Source: an uncultured Lachnospiraceae bacterium
Lineage (GTDB): Bacteria; Bacillota; Clostridia; Lachnospirales; Lachnospiraceae
DNA length: 49,114 bases
Direction: 5' to 3'
Assembly (NCBI GenBank): GCA_910585715.1
Contig: CAJUEX010000021.1
Location: forward strand, 1-49,114
Part shown: positions 43,073 to 49,114 of the stretch, piece after piece
How positions within the stretch are numbered: the first letter of the stretch is position 1
Layout of the letters: every line of letters begins with the position of its first letter
The notes under the pieces: generated by a model
The model's database searches: none
Seen by the model: only the letters and a program-made list of their open reading frames with translations
Told to the model about the DNA's origin: nothing
Translations under genes and position numbers: made by a program

Positions 43073-43758
43073 TGCTTCTCCTGCCTTTCTTCTGTTTTTA
43101 AGCCAAAGCAGCCCTCATTCCTGTTTTCTCCAAACTGAAGCATTTTCCCGTTTTCCATAATTCCGATAAAATCCGCCTGGTTTTCTATTTCTTCCTGAAT
43201 ATGGGTGGTCATAAGCACAGAAGCATTTTCACTCTCCACTATTTTTCTTATGATTTTATAAAAGTCCCTGCGAAATACCGGATCCATTCCTCCGGTAGCC
43301 TCATCCAGAAGGTAAAGCTTAGGCTTGTGCGCCATGGCAAATGCCATCTGAAATTTCATGGCTTCTCCTCTTGACATATTTCCCACTGTTTTGCTAATGG
43401 ACAGCTCCATCTCCTTCATGGCACCTATGAACAGCTCTTCTTCCCATTCCTTATAAAAAACAGAAAGAAGCCTGGCATTTTCTATAGCGGTATGCTCTGT
43501 AAAAAAAGAATTTTCTTCTGACACATAACCGATTTCTTCTAACGTTTTCTTATGATTTTCATGAATCCGGCAGCCGTCCAGTAAAATTTCCCCGGTATAA
43601 TTTTTCTTTTCTTCCAGCATATAATGAAGCAGCGTAGTCTTTCCGGCGCCGTTTGCGCCTGCAAGAACCATGAAATAGCCTGCTTCTAAGGAAAAGCTGA
43701 TTTCTTTCAATTGAAATTCTCTTCCGGTTCCCGTTACCTGATTCCATGTCAGCAGCAT
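43069..43758 (-). CDS. ABC transporter ATP-binding protein
   Basis: 229 aa. Walker A GANGAGKTTLLHY (about 34-46), signature NMSRGEAMKFQ, Walker B KLYLLDEATGGMDP and H-loop MTTHIQEE. The signature MSRGE differs from LSGGQ, as in many YtrB/YtrE- or BcrA-like exporters. AGGAGG precedes the ATG. The second ATPase of the operon, partnered with the 164-aa membrane protein. Confidence 0.9.
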   Translation of the reverse strand: MLLTWNQVTGTGREFQLKEISFSLEAGYFMVLAGANGAGKTTLLHYMLEEKKNYTGEILLDGCRIHENHKKTLEEIGYVSEENSFFTEHTAIENARLLSVFYKEWEEELFIGAMKEMELSISKTVGNMSRGEAMKFQMAFAMAHKPKLYLLDEATGGMDPVFRRDFYKIIRKIVESENASVLMTTHIQEEIENQADFIGIMENGKMLQFGENRNEGCFGLKTEERQEKQ

Positions 43759-43819
43759 TCCGTTCTCCTCCTTTTTCTATTTCATTGCAATCCGGCTTTT
43801 CTTCAGTACTCTGAAATAC

Positions 43820-44197
43820 TCACCTGATGTCTTCATACAGGGTTTCCACCATATCCTTTACATCTCTTTTGGAGATCCCTGCCCGCTTACAGTCTGTCAG
43901 CACCTCCAACAGCCTTTCTTCCAGCATCATAAGCTGCTTTTCCTTTAAGTAATCCTGATTGTATTCACACACATAAAAGCCTTTGCCCGCCACAGACCGG
44001 ATAAGCCCTTCCTTTTCCAACTCTTCATAGGCTCTTTTGGTAGTAATCACGCTGACCTCCAGCCCGCTTGCAAGAGAACGTATGGAAGGAAGGGCTTCCC
44101 CTGCCTTTAATTCTCCTGTTACAATCTGGTTTTTTAACTGGTTCACTATCTGCTCATATATGGCAAGAGTGCCCTGGGGTTTTATGATAATCTTCAT
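43820..44197 (-). CDS. GntR-family regulator, YtrA subfamily
   Basis: 125 aa from ATG at 44197 (GAGG upstream). N-terminal winged helix: YEQIVNQLKNQIVTGELKAGEALPSIRSLA, VSVITTKRAYEELEKEGLI and GKGFYV (together about residues 15-77). The C-terminal helical tail of about 45 residues fits the short YtrA dimerisation region. YtrA-type regulators repress their own ABC transporter operons, often induced by cell-wall antibiotics. It sits in the middle of the operon; the palindrome at 45845-45888 is its likely target. Confidence 0.9.
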   Translation of the reverse strand: MKIIIKPQGTLAIYEQIVNQLKNQIVTGELKAGEALPSIRSLASGLEVSVITTKRAYEELEKEGLIRSVAGKGFYVCEYNQDYLKEKQLMMLEERLLEVLTDCKRAGISKRDVKDMVETLYEDIR

Positions 44198-44207
44198 ATG
44201 CAAATCC

Positions 44208-44924
44208 TCATTTTTTTAAGCTTACATAGCAGGCTTCATAGGAAACAGAACGTTCCATAACCGGTTTCAAGTAGCTTGACACAATTTTTATCAGAATCAG
44301 AGCCTGTATTATCAGTAAAACGCCCGCCAGAATCAATTCTCCCAAGGAATAAGGCTCTCCGTTATTTCCCCTGAATCCTGCTAAGATTATCATATTCATT
44401 ATCCCGCTTATCTGTCCAAGCACATTCCAGATGGGAAAGTACCCTGGCAGAGCATATTTCTCTCCTGACATTTCGGGCTTTCCGTTCCACGAATCGGCAC
44501 AGACATTTACGGATATCAAATACATCAAAAGCACCATCAGAGCAAAGAAAAATTCAAGACCCTGTATGATTTTAAACAAAAAAAGCATACTGCTAAACAG
44601 CAAAAATACAAACAAGGGCATTACAATCCGCAGCAAAAATGCAGTTTTAAAATACCCTATGCGCATTTTTCTTGACATGGGACACAAAAATAAGGTTCTG
44701 CTCATATGGTTGGGATAGAGACGGGCAAAAAACGTTCCGCCCAGCAATGGCAGCATGGTGCCATAATAAACAATTATTTCATTCATATTGATAACGTCGC
44801 GAAAAATAATAACAGGAAAAATTAACATATATGCATACATCCACCAGCCGTTTTCCACCATTCCGAACTCCTTAAGCGCAGAAAGAAAATTATGTCTGTA
44901 ATCATCCAATACCATCCGAAGCAT
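44208..44924 (-). CDS. Hypothetical polytopic membrane protein, ABC permease-like
   Basis: 238 aa with about six hydrophobic segments (for example 28-44, 51-66, 92-112, 118-136, 163-181, 196-222). No known motif. The start overlaps the upstream ATPase by 23 nt; a second ATG at 44915 has a better distance to AAGGG. Probably the permease for the 289-aa ATPase. It ends 10 nt before the regulator start. Confidence 0.75.
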   Translation of the reverse strand: MLRMVLDDYRHNFLSALKEFGMVENGWWMYAYMLIFPVIIFRDVINMNEIIVYYGTMLPLLGGTFFARLYPNHMSRTLFLCPMSRKMRIGYFKTAFLLRIVMPLFVFLLFSSMLFLFKIIQGLEFFFALMVLLMYLISVNVCADSWNGKPEMSGEKYALPGYFPIWNVLGQISGIMNMIILAGFRGNNGEPYSLGELILAGVLLIIQALILIKIVSSYLKPVMERSVSYEACYVSLKK

Positions 44925-45771
44925 TTCCCTTTTCCCCCTTACATTTAAAATACATGATATCCTCTATAGCCGGAACAGTTACGAAAAGCTCCCTGTCATA
45001 TTCAGACCACCTGCTATGTTTTACAAGCGCCTTTGAACCATAGCTTCCCTTTTCTTTATAGATAATGCAATCTTTAGGAAGCAGATTGATTTTATACTCT
45101 TCTCCCTTTACCAGCCTGCAGGAATTTTCCAGTGCTTCCCTGTCCATGGAAAACTCCAGCCGTCCCTTATTTAAAAAAGTGATATAATCCGCTATCCTGT
45201 CCAGTTCCTCCGTCAAATGGGTTGCCAGCAGGACGCTGTGCTCCCCGTCCTGAATGAAGCCGCTGAGAATCTGAAAAAAGCTGTCCCTGAATTTGGGGTC
45301 AAAATTGGCGGTAGGTTCATCCAGCACTAAAAGCTTCGGATGGTGGGACAGTGCAAAGGCAAACTGGAATTTCAGCTTTTCACCTTTGGAATGCCTGCCG
45401 AGCTTTTTTTCCGGATTCAGGGAAAACCGGCGGCAATACTGTAAAAACAGAGCTTCTTCATACTTTGAATAATATTTTCCATATAGGTTTGCATTGGCAT
45501 TTAAGGACAATTGCCCGGAAAACAATTCTTCCGAAAGCACGAAGCCGGTTTCATCCTTTGCCAGTTCTTCCTGACTTTCTACACTTTTTTCATCTATAGT
45601 GATTTTGCCTTCATCCATGGCATACAGGCCCAGCATAAGGTAAATCAGGCTTGTTTTTCCGGCTCCATTTGGTCCTATCATGCCCATGATATAGCCCTTT
45701 GGAAGCTGAAAGGAAATATCCTTCAGAGAAAAATCCCCCAGTTTTTTACTGACATGTTCTAAATGAAGCAT
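44902..45771 (-). CDS. ABC transporter ATP-binding protein, first gene of operon
   Basis: 289 aa. Walker A GPNGAGKTSLIYL (about 33-45), signature RHSKGEKLKFQ, Walker B KLLVLDEPTANFDP and H-loop ATHLTEEL. A C-terminal extension of about 75 residues follows the nucleotide-binding domain. AAGGAG precedes the ATG. Order from here: ATPase, permease, GntR regulator, ATPase, permease, which suggests two half-transporters under one regulator. Confidence 0.9.
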   Translation of the reverse strand: MLHLEHVSKKLGDFSLKDISFQLPKGYIMGMIGPNGAGKTSLIYLMLGLYAMDEGKITIDEKSVESQEELAKDETGFVLSEELFSGQLSLNANANLYGKYYSKYEEALFLQYCRRFSLNPEKKLGRHSKGEKLKFQFAFALSHHPKLLVLDEPTANFDPKFRDSFFQILSGFIQDGEHSVLLATHLTEELDRIADYITFLNKGRLEFSMDREALENSCRLVKGEEYKINLLPKDCIIYKEKGSYGSKALVKHSRWSEYDRELFVTVPAIEDIMYFKCKGEKGNASDGIG

Positions 45772-45844
45772 TTTGTTTCTCCTTGTGATTTTATGTATTT
45801 GTATCTTTTGTGTCTTTTCATTCTAAAATTTTCTTGTTGTTTTT

Positions 45845-45888
45845 TTGTACATATACTGTATATATAAATATATATAGTATATGTACAA
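45845..45888. promoter_or_regulatory. Large palindromic operator for the ABC/GntR operon
   Basis: A 44-bp inverted repeat, TTGTACATATACT...AGTATATGTACAA around an AT alternation. It covers the -10 and spacer of the promoter. Its outer GTAC...GTAC and AGTATA/TATACT features fit YtrA-type GntR operators. Confidence 0.75.
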
Positions 45889-45897
45889 AAATGTCAA
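45869..45897 (-). promoter_or_regulatory. Promoter of the ABC/GntR operon
   Basis: Minus strand: TTGACA (45892-45897), 17-nt spacer, TATATA (45869-45874). The start point lies about 90 nt before the first ATG. The overlapping palindrome implies repression. Confidence 0.65.
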
Positions 45898-45918
45898 TTG
45901 TATTTTTCTATTTTAAGA

Positions 45919-45989
45919 AATATTTTGTAACAGTTCAGCCCTCCGCTTTCCTCCACAGGAATCAGAGGGCTGAACTGTTACAATATTTT
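45919..45989. mobile_element. Core-less palindromic element E6 with 8-bp target duplication
   Basis: Element 45927-45981, 55 bp: 17-bp perfect terminal inverted repeats (GTAACAGTTCAGCCCTC and its complement) around 21 nt. Perfect direct repeats AATATTTT flank it at 45919-45926 and 45982-45989. The terminal repeat is shared with E2 and nearly with E5. GTAA ends and 8-bp duplications are typical of IS66-family elements. It has no coding capacity, so it would be a miniature non-autonomous copy. Confidence 0.88.
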
Positions 45990-45993
45990 GGGC

Positions 45994-46028
45994 AAAAATA
46001 AACCGGGAACCTGTCTTTAGATTCCCGG
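45994..46028 (-). terminator. Terminator after the Rpn-family pseudogene
   Basis: CCGGGAA/TTCCCGG stem (46003-46028), read leftward into TTTATTTTT, 13 nt after the pseudogene stop. Confidence 0.75.
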
Positions 46029-46041
46029 CTTATGATATTGC

Positions 46042-46372
46042 TTATACTGTTCGTTCTGTATCCAGATTTTTCACCTCGTCAATGGAAAGTCCTGCATATT
46101 CTGCAATTTTTTCAATAGTCAGCATCCCATCTGCTAACATTCTTTTTGCCACCTCTTTCAAGGATTCATTTCTCATATCTTCCATAGCTTTACACATCTC
46201 TTGCACTCCTTTCGGATTTTCCTTCAGATACCTTGTTCTTTCTAAAAAGGCAACGCATAAAATCATCATCTATTGGATGCAAACCATGTAAACGCTGTAA
46301 GTCCTCTTGATGTTGTCGTTCTGTAAGCGTTAATATTCCTGCTGACTTTTCCTTTCGCTTTTGTATTCCCAT
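46042..46372 (-). pseudogene. Rpn/PD-(D/E)XK transposase-family nuclease, internally deleted
   Basis: Two overlapping frames carry the two ends of one Rpn-type protein (TIGR01784/PF12784 group, abundant in Lachnospiraceae). Frame 1 (46190-46372): MGIQKRKEKSAG...LHPIDDDFMRCLFR, the normal N-terminus. Frame 2 (46042-46269): ERTRYLKENPKGVQEMCKAM followed by a C-terminal helix-turn segment (MLTIEKIAEYAGLSIDEV), the normal C-terminus. The nuclease core of perhaps 150-200 residues is missing between them, and the junction near 46240-46255 is out of frame. AGGAGG is still present upstream. The remnant is probably inactive. Confidence 0.8.
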
Positions 46373-46485
46373 ACTATCATAAACCTCCTGATTTTACAAG
46401 CCGGGAACTCTGGTGTACCGTACACCGATCCATGTCTGAATTAATAATAATTCGTTCCTCAACTGTTTTTTTCATAATGTTTTTT

Positions 46486-47748
46486 CTATTCCCGCACCAA
46501 AACCTTCCTCCCATATTCATCCCTCATTTCCTGACTTCCTGCAGCCTCTGCCTGCATCTGCCCGGAAAAAAACAGGGTATTCCACACAAGAACAGAACAT
46601 GCCGCCCACAACAGCATAAACAACAGCCCCGGTATTTTCTTTGCCGAAAGAAAAAGCCTGATGCCGTCTCCCTGAAAAAACTCTTCCTTCTTTTTACAGG
46701 CAGCTAAATACCACCAACAGGAAAAGAACCAGAATGCCAATGACGGATAAAGAAGCTGTCCATATCCCAGATTATGCAGAACAAAAAAAGTAACACTGAG
46801 CGAAAACAGAAATAAAAACAAAATATTTGCCGCCCGTTTTCTTTTTCTCTTTCTTCGTTCCTTTCCTGACAATCTTTTCAGGTCATCCATTAGCATTTCC
46901 ACCTGCTCATATCGTTTACTCTTTTCAAAAGCCATACATTTTAAAAGGATCTTTTTCATGCCGTCCCCAACAAATGGATGCTGAAGGCTTTTCATCCCTT
47001 CCCTGTCCTTTGGAAACTCTCCGGCAATCATCTTATAAAGAAGAATACCAAAGCAGTATATGTCCGTCCTCTGGTCGATTCCGGGCTCATACAGGTTTGT
47101 TAAAACCTGCTCCGGCGCCGCATATCCTATAGTTCCATAAGCTTCCTTCAGCCCTGTGCCGCTAAGGGCGGTTCCGAAATCTATGAGCTTGACACAGCCC
47201 TCCCGATCCAACATAATATTAGAAGGCTTTAAATCCCCATACACCACAGGCGGATTCTGATGATGCAGGCATTTCAGCGCCTCCAGAACTTCTATTCCGA
47301 TTCTCATACTCTCCTGTAAGGGAAGTGTTTTCTTTTCCTTTAATATTTCCTGCAGGGTATTTCCTTCTATGTATTCCAACACAAGATATGCCTTATCCTC
47401 CTGCCTGATTACATCCACTAAAAGAGGCAGATTTTTATGCCTGACAGCCCTGAGAGTTTCTGATTCCCTTTCAAACTGCTGTCCCATTTCAACCTCTTTC
47501 ACCGCCCAGATTTTTCCCATATGCATATCTTCTGCCATATAAACATTCCCACTGCCTCCCTTTCCTATCCTTTTCATTAACCTGTATTTTCCGCCTATTA
47601 CCCGGTCTTTTATTTCATTTTTTCTTTTGTCCTTCTCATCCATTCCGTTTTTTCTTTTGCCTTCCTCCTTCATTTCACTTTTCTTTATACCTTCTTCCTT
47701 CATCTCACTTTTTCTCATAATTTCTTCTTCCCTCTTTTTTTCTTCCAT
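46486..47748 (-). CDS. Membrane-anchored Ser/Thr protein kinase (Hanks type, non-RD)
   Basis: 420 aa from ATG at 47748 (GGAGG upstream; the frame opens at 47787). A Lys/Glu-rich N-terminus of about 45 residues has imperfect 9-10 residue repeats of the type KKSEMKEEG. The kinase domain (about 50-300) has GKGGSGNVY, the ATP-binding Lys in WAVKEVE, catalytic Asp in VYGDLKPSN, DFG in LIDFGTA and APEQ. The usual HRD/YRD arginine is Gly. Two or three C-terminal membrane segments follow (about 310-405). No PASTA or other sensor domain. Its partner is the PP2C gene upstream. Confidence 0.9.
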   Translation of the reverse strand: MEEKKREEEIMRKSEMKEEGIKKSEMKEEGKRKNGMDEKDKRKNEIKDRVIGGKYRLMKRIGKGGSGNVYMAEDMHMGKIWAVKEVEMGQQFERESETLRAVRHKNLPLLVDVIRQEDKAYLVLEYIEGNTLQEILKEKKTLPLQESMRIGIEVLEALKCLHHQNPPVVYGDLKPSNIMLDREGCVKLIDFGTALSGTGLKEAYGTIGYAAPEQVLTNLYEPGIDQRTDIYCFGILLYKMIAGEFPKDREGMKSLQHPFVGDGMKKILLKCMAFEKSKRYEQVEMLMDDLKRLSGKERRKRKRKRAANILFLFLFSLSVTFFVLHNLGYGQLLYPSLAFWFFSCWWYLAACKKKEEFFQGDGIRLFLSAKKIPGLLFMLLWAACSVLVWNTLFFSGQMQAEAAGSQEMRDEYGRKVLVRE

Positions 47749-47842
47749 CCCCGTTTTCCTCCGTTCTATATAATTTTTTTCAAGCAATCGTTCATCTCAC
47801 TTTATTTTCTTGCAGCATTTCCGCCTTCAGCATGACCATGCT

Positions 47843-47904
47843 GAAACAGATTCTGCCAAATCCCTGTCTGATTCCTGTGGAGGAACTGCTGTCCGAACTG
47901 TTTC
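47843..47904. repeat. Decayed core-less palindromic element E7
   Basis: Ends GAAACAGaTTC and GAAcTGTTTC pair imperfectly. The interior contains CTGATTCCTGTGGAGGAA (47868-47885), identical to the complement of 45948-45965 in E6 over 18 nt. No target duplication is seen. A short perfect hairpin TCAGCATGACCATGCTGA lies just before it. Located between the kinase and phosphatase genes. Confidence 0.6.
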
Positions 47905-47936
47905 CCGCTGGCTCTATTTTTTGTTACGATTCCAAC

Positions 47937-48680
47937 TTAAGGTTCCAATTTAATATACAGGGCAGACAAATTGTCCGGTTCTCCTCTCTTCATAATCCGC
48001 TCTGCCATTTCCTTCAGCCTTCTTTCTATCTGCCTGCCATCCTTCAGCAGCCTGGGAGACAGGCACTTTAACTGTTTTCCTTCCAGCTTTCTATAGAAAC
48101 CGTCCGAACAAAGCAAAAAACCGCATGCTCCTTTCCTGATCCGGAAACAGTGAAAATCCGGCTTCCACTCAGGAGTCAGTCCAAGACATCTCGTCAGCGT
48201 GCTTTCATCCTTTTTATGGTCCTTTGTCAGCCGCCTTATAAATACCGGCTTTTTTAAAACCGGATAAGCACAAAACCCGTAAATCCGACTGTCTCCAATA
48301 TGAAAAATATATCCCCTGCCTTCAAAAAGAACCAACAAACTGACCGTGGTCCCTAAAGGGACAGCCATTCGCTTCATATGCTCAAAAAGCTTCCTGTTCA
48401 TTTTCTGAAAAATACGAAACACCTTTCCCTTTATTACAATCCGGCTCTTACTTCTATGTACCGCCCATACAAATTCCTGAAGAAACCACTTTTCCAACTG
48501 TTCCACCACATATCCGCTGGCAATTTCTCCATTTCCGACTCCTCCCATCCCGTCACAAATACACCCTATTAAAAGGCTGCCGTTTTTTGTTTTAACCGTG
48601 CGCAAAAGCAGGGAATCCTCATTTATCCCTTTCACCTTTCCCGCCTCCCACACGTATCCATATAAAATTTTCCTGTTCAT
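47937..48680 (-). CDS. PP2C-family Ser/Thr protein phosphatase
   Basis: 247 aa from ATG at 48680 (AGGAG upstream at short distance); the frame is open to 48788 but that part is repetitive and unlike the family. Metal and catalytic motifs in order: GINEDSLL, CDGMGGVGNGE, HIGDSRIYGF, LCSDGFYRKL and EPDNLSALY. It is a soluble Mn2+-dependent phosphatase that probably reverses the adjacent kinase. The kinase start lies 188 nt downstream, past E7, so the two may be one transcript. Confidence 0.92.
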   Translation of the reverse strand: MNRKILYGYVWEAGKVKGINEDSLLLRTVKTKNGSLLIGCICDGMGGVGNGEIASGYVVEQLEKWFLQEFVWAVHRSKSRIVIKGKVFRIFQKMNRKLFEHMKRMAVPLGTTVSLLVLFEGRGYIFHIGDSRIYGFCAYPVLKKPVFIRRLTKDHKKDESTLTRCLGLTPEWKPDFHCFRIRKGACGFLLCSDGFYRKLEGKQLKCLSPRLLKDGRQIERRLKEMAERIMKRGEPDNLSALYIKLEP

Positions 48681-48707
48681 ATACTCCTCTTTCTCTGCTA
48701 ATTCCTT

Positions 48708-48820
48708 CGTTTTCTTACTCGTAATTTTCTTATACGCAGTTTTCTTATACGCTATTTTATGATAGGTAATTATCTTATAAATAATCAAGTAATTTTCTTA
48801 TGGGTAATTTTCTGATATTG
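48708..48820. repeat. Degenerate AT-rich direct repeats upstream of the phosphatase
   Basis: Five or six copies of a GTAATTTTCTTAT-like unit at about 48708, 48721, 48739, 48766, 48789 and 48804, spaced unevenly at 13-27 nt. They lie upstream of the PP2C start. They could be regulator binding sites or slippage products. Confidence 0.5.
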
Positions 48821-49114
48821 TTCGTGATTTCTCTTCATAGATAAAAAGAATTTACAACAAAAACACTTTAGATATGTTTATGATAATGTTTTATTTATAT
48901 CATGCCTGCCCCTTATAAGCAATTGACATTTTTCACAAAAAAAAAGCTTCAAAAGGCAAAAACACCCCTTCAAAGCCCATAAATCCAGCATTTCCTATTG
49001 TCAAATCATATTTTCATGCCTTCTTTCCTAACAGTTTGCCCTAACCATTTACATTAATCATTTGCCCGCCATGTTCCTTACCGCTCCGGGCTGGCGAAGC
49101 TGTAGGGGGACGTA
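48821..49114. other. Intergenic end of window, no feature seen
   Basis: AT-rich sequence without a supported ORF, RNA gene or terminator. An A-run lies at 48939-48948. The last 40 bases are more GC-rich and may begin another feature beyond the window. Confidence 0.4.

Noticed and set aside
48708..48820. CRISPR array
   Set aside because: Units are short and degenerate, spacing is irregular and no cas gene is present.

Overview
The window looks like chromosomal DNA of a spore-forming, anaerobic, moderately low-GC Firmicute, most likely a Lachnospiraceae member (Clostridium cluster XIVa). The reasons are the complete spoIIIA operon, spoIVB and a spo0A-type gene, PolC-type DNA polymerase, the clostridial gene order asp23-nusB-xseA-xseB-ispA-dxs-tlyA-nadK-argR-recN-spoIVB-spo0A, and several proteins of Lachnospiraceae type. 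Nearly all genes are on the minus strand. mntP, its leader and one candidate small RNA are on the plus strand.

Layout from left to right. 0.3-4 kb: a secreted papain-like protease and a zinc-ribbon membrane protein. 4-9.2 kb: yicC-gmk-rpoZ-rimO-pgsA-cinA, read leftward from a strong promoter at about 9.18 kb. 9.45-13.1 kb: rqcH and glgA. 13.1-24.1 kb: a housekeeping/sporulation block from the Asp23-family gene through nusB, exonuclease VII, isoprenoid precursor genes, tlyA, nadK, argR and recN to spoIVB and a receiver-less spo0A-like gene. 24.1-28.4 kb: a transglutaminase-like lipo/membrane protein, prfC and deoB. 28.4-33.6 kb: spoIIIAA-AH behind a probable sigma-E promoter. 33.9-35.5 kb: a candidate ncRNA and a secreted fibronectin-III protein. 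35.9-41.5 kb: polC and ispG. 41.6-42.5 kb: a manganese (yybP-ykoY) riboswitch controlling mntP. 42.6-45.9 kb: a five-gene ABC transporter operon with its own GntR/YtrA-type regulator and a large palindromic operator. 46-48.7 kb: an internally deleted Rpn-family nuclease pseudogene, a membrane Ser/Thr kinase and a PP2C phosphatase.

The most unusual content is between the genes. Seven copies or remnants of long palindromic elements (called E1-E7 here) sit in intergenic gaps. Four (E2-E5) are 222-274 bp near-perfect palindromes whose arms differ strongly between copies but stay complementary within each copy. They enclose an almost invariant core of about 90 nt with a nested hairpin and a GNRA-type tetraloop. 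E1 has a diverged core with the same architecture. E6 is a core-less 55-bp version with GTAACAG ends flanked by perfect 8-bp direct repeats, and E5 has a 7/8 matching pair. GTAA ends plus 8-bp duplications suggest mobilisation by an IS66-type transposase, while the conserved core suggests a separate structured function.

The second notable point is that the gene in the canonical spo0A position (recN-spoIVB-spo0A) encodes only the start of a receiver domain fused to an intact Spo0A DNA-binding domain. It cannot be controlled by aspartate phosphorylation in the usual way.
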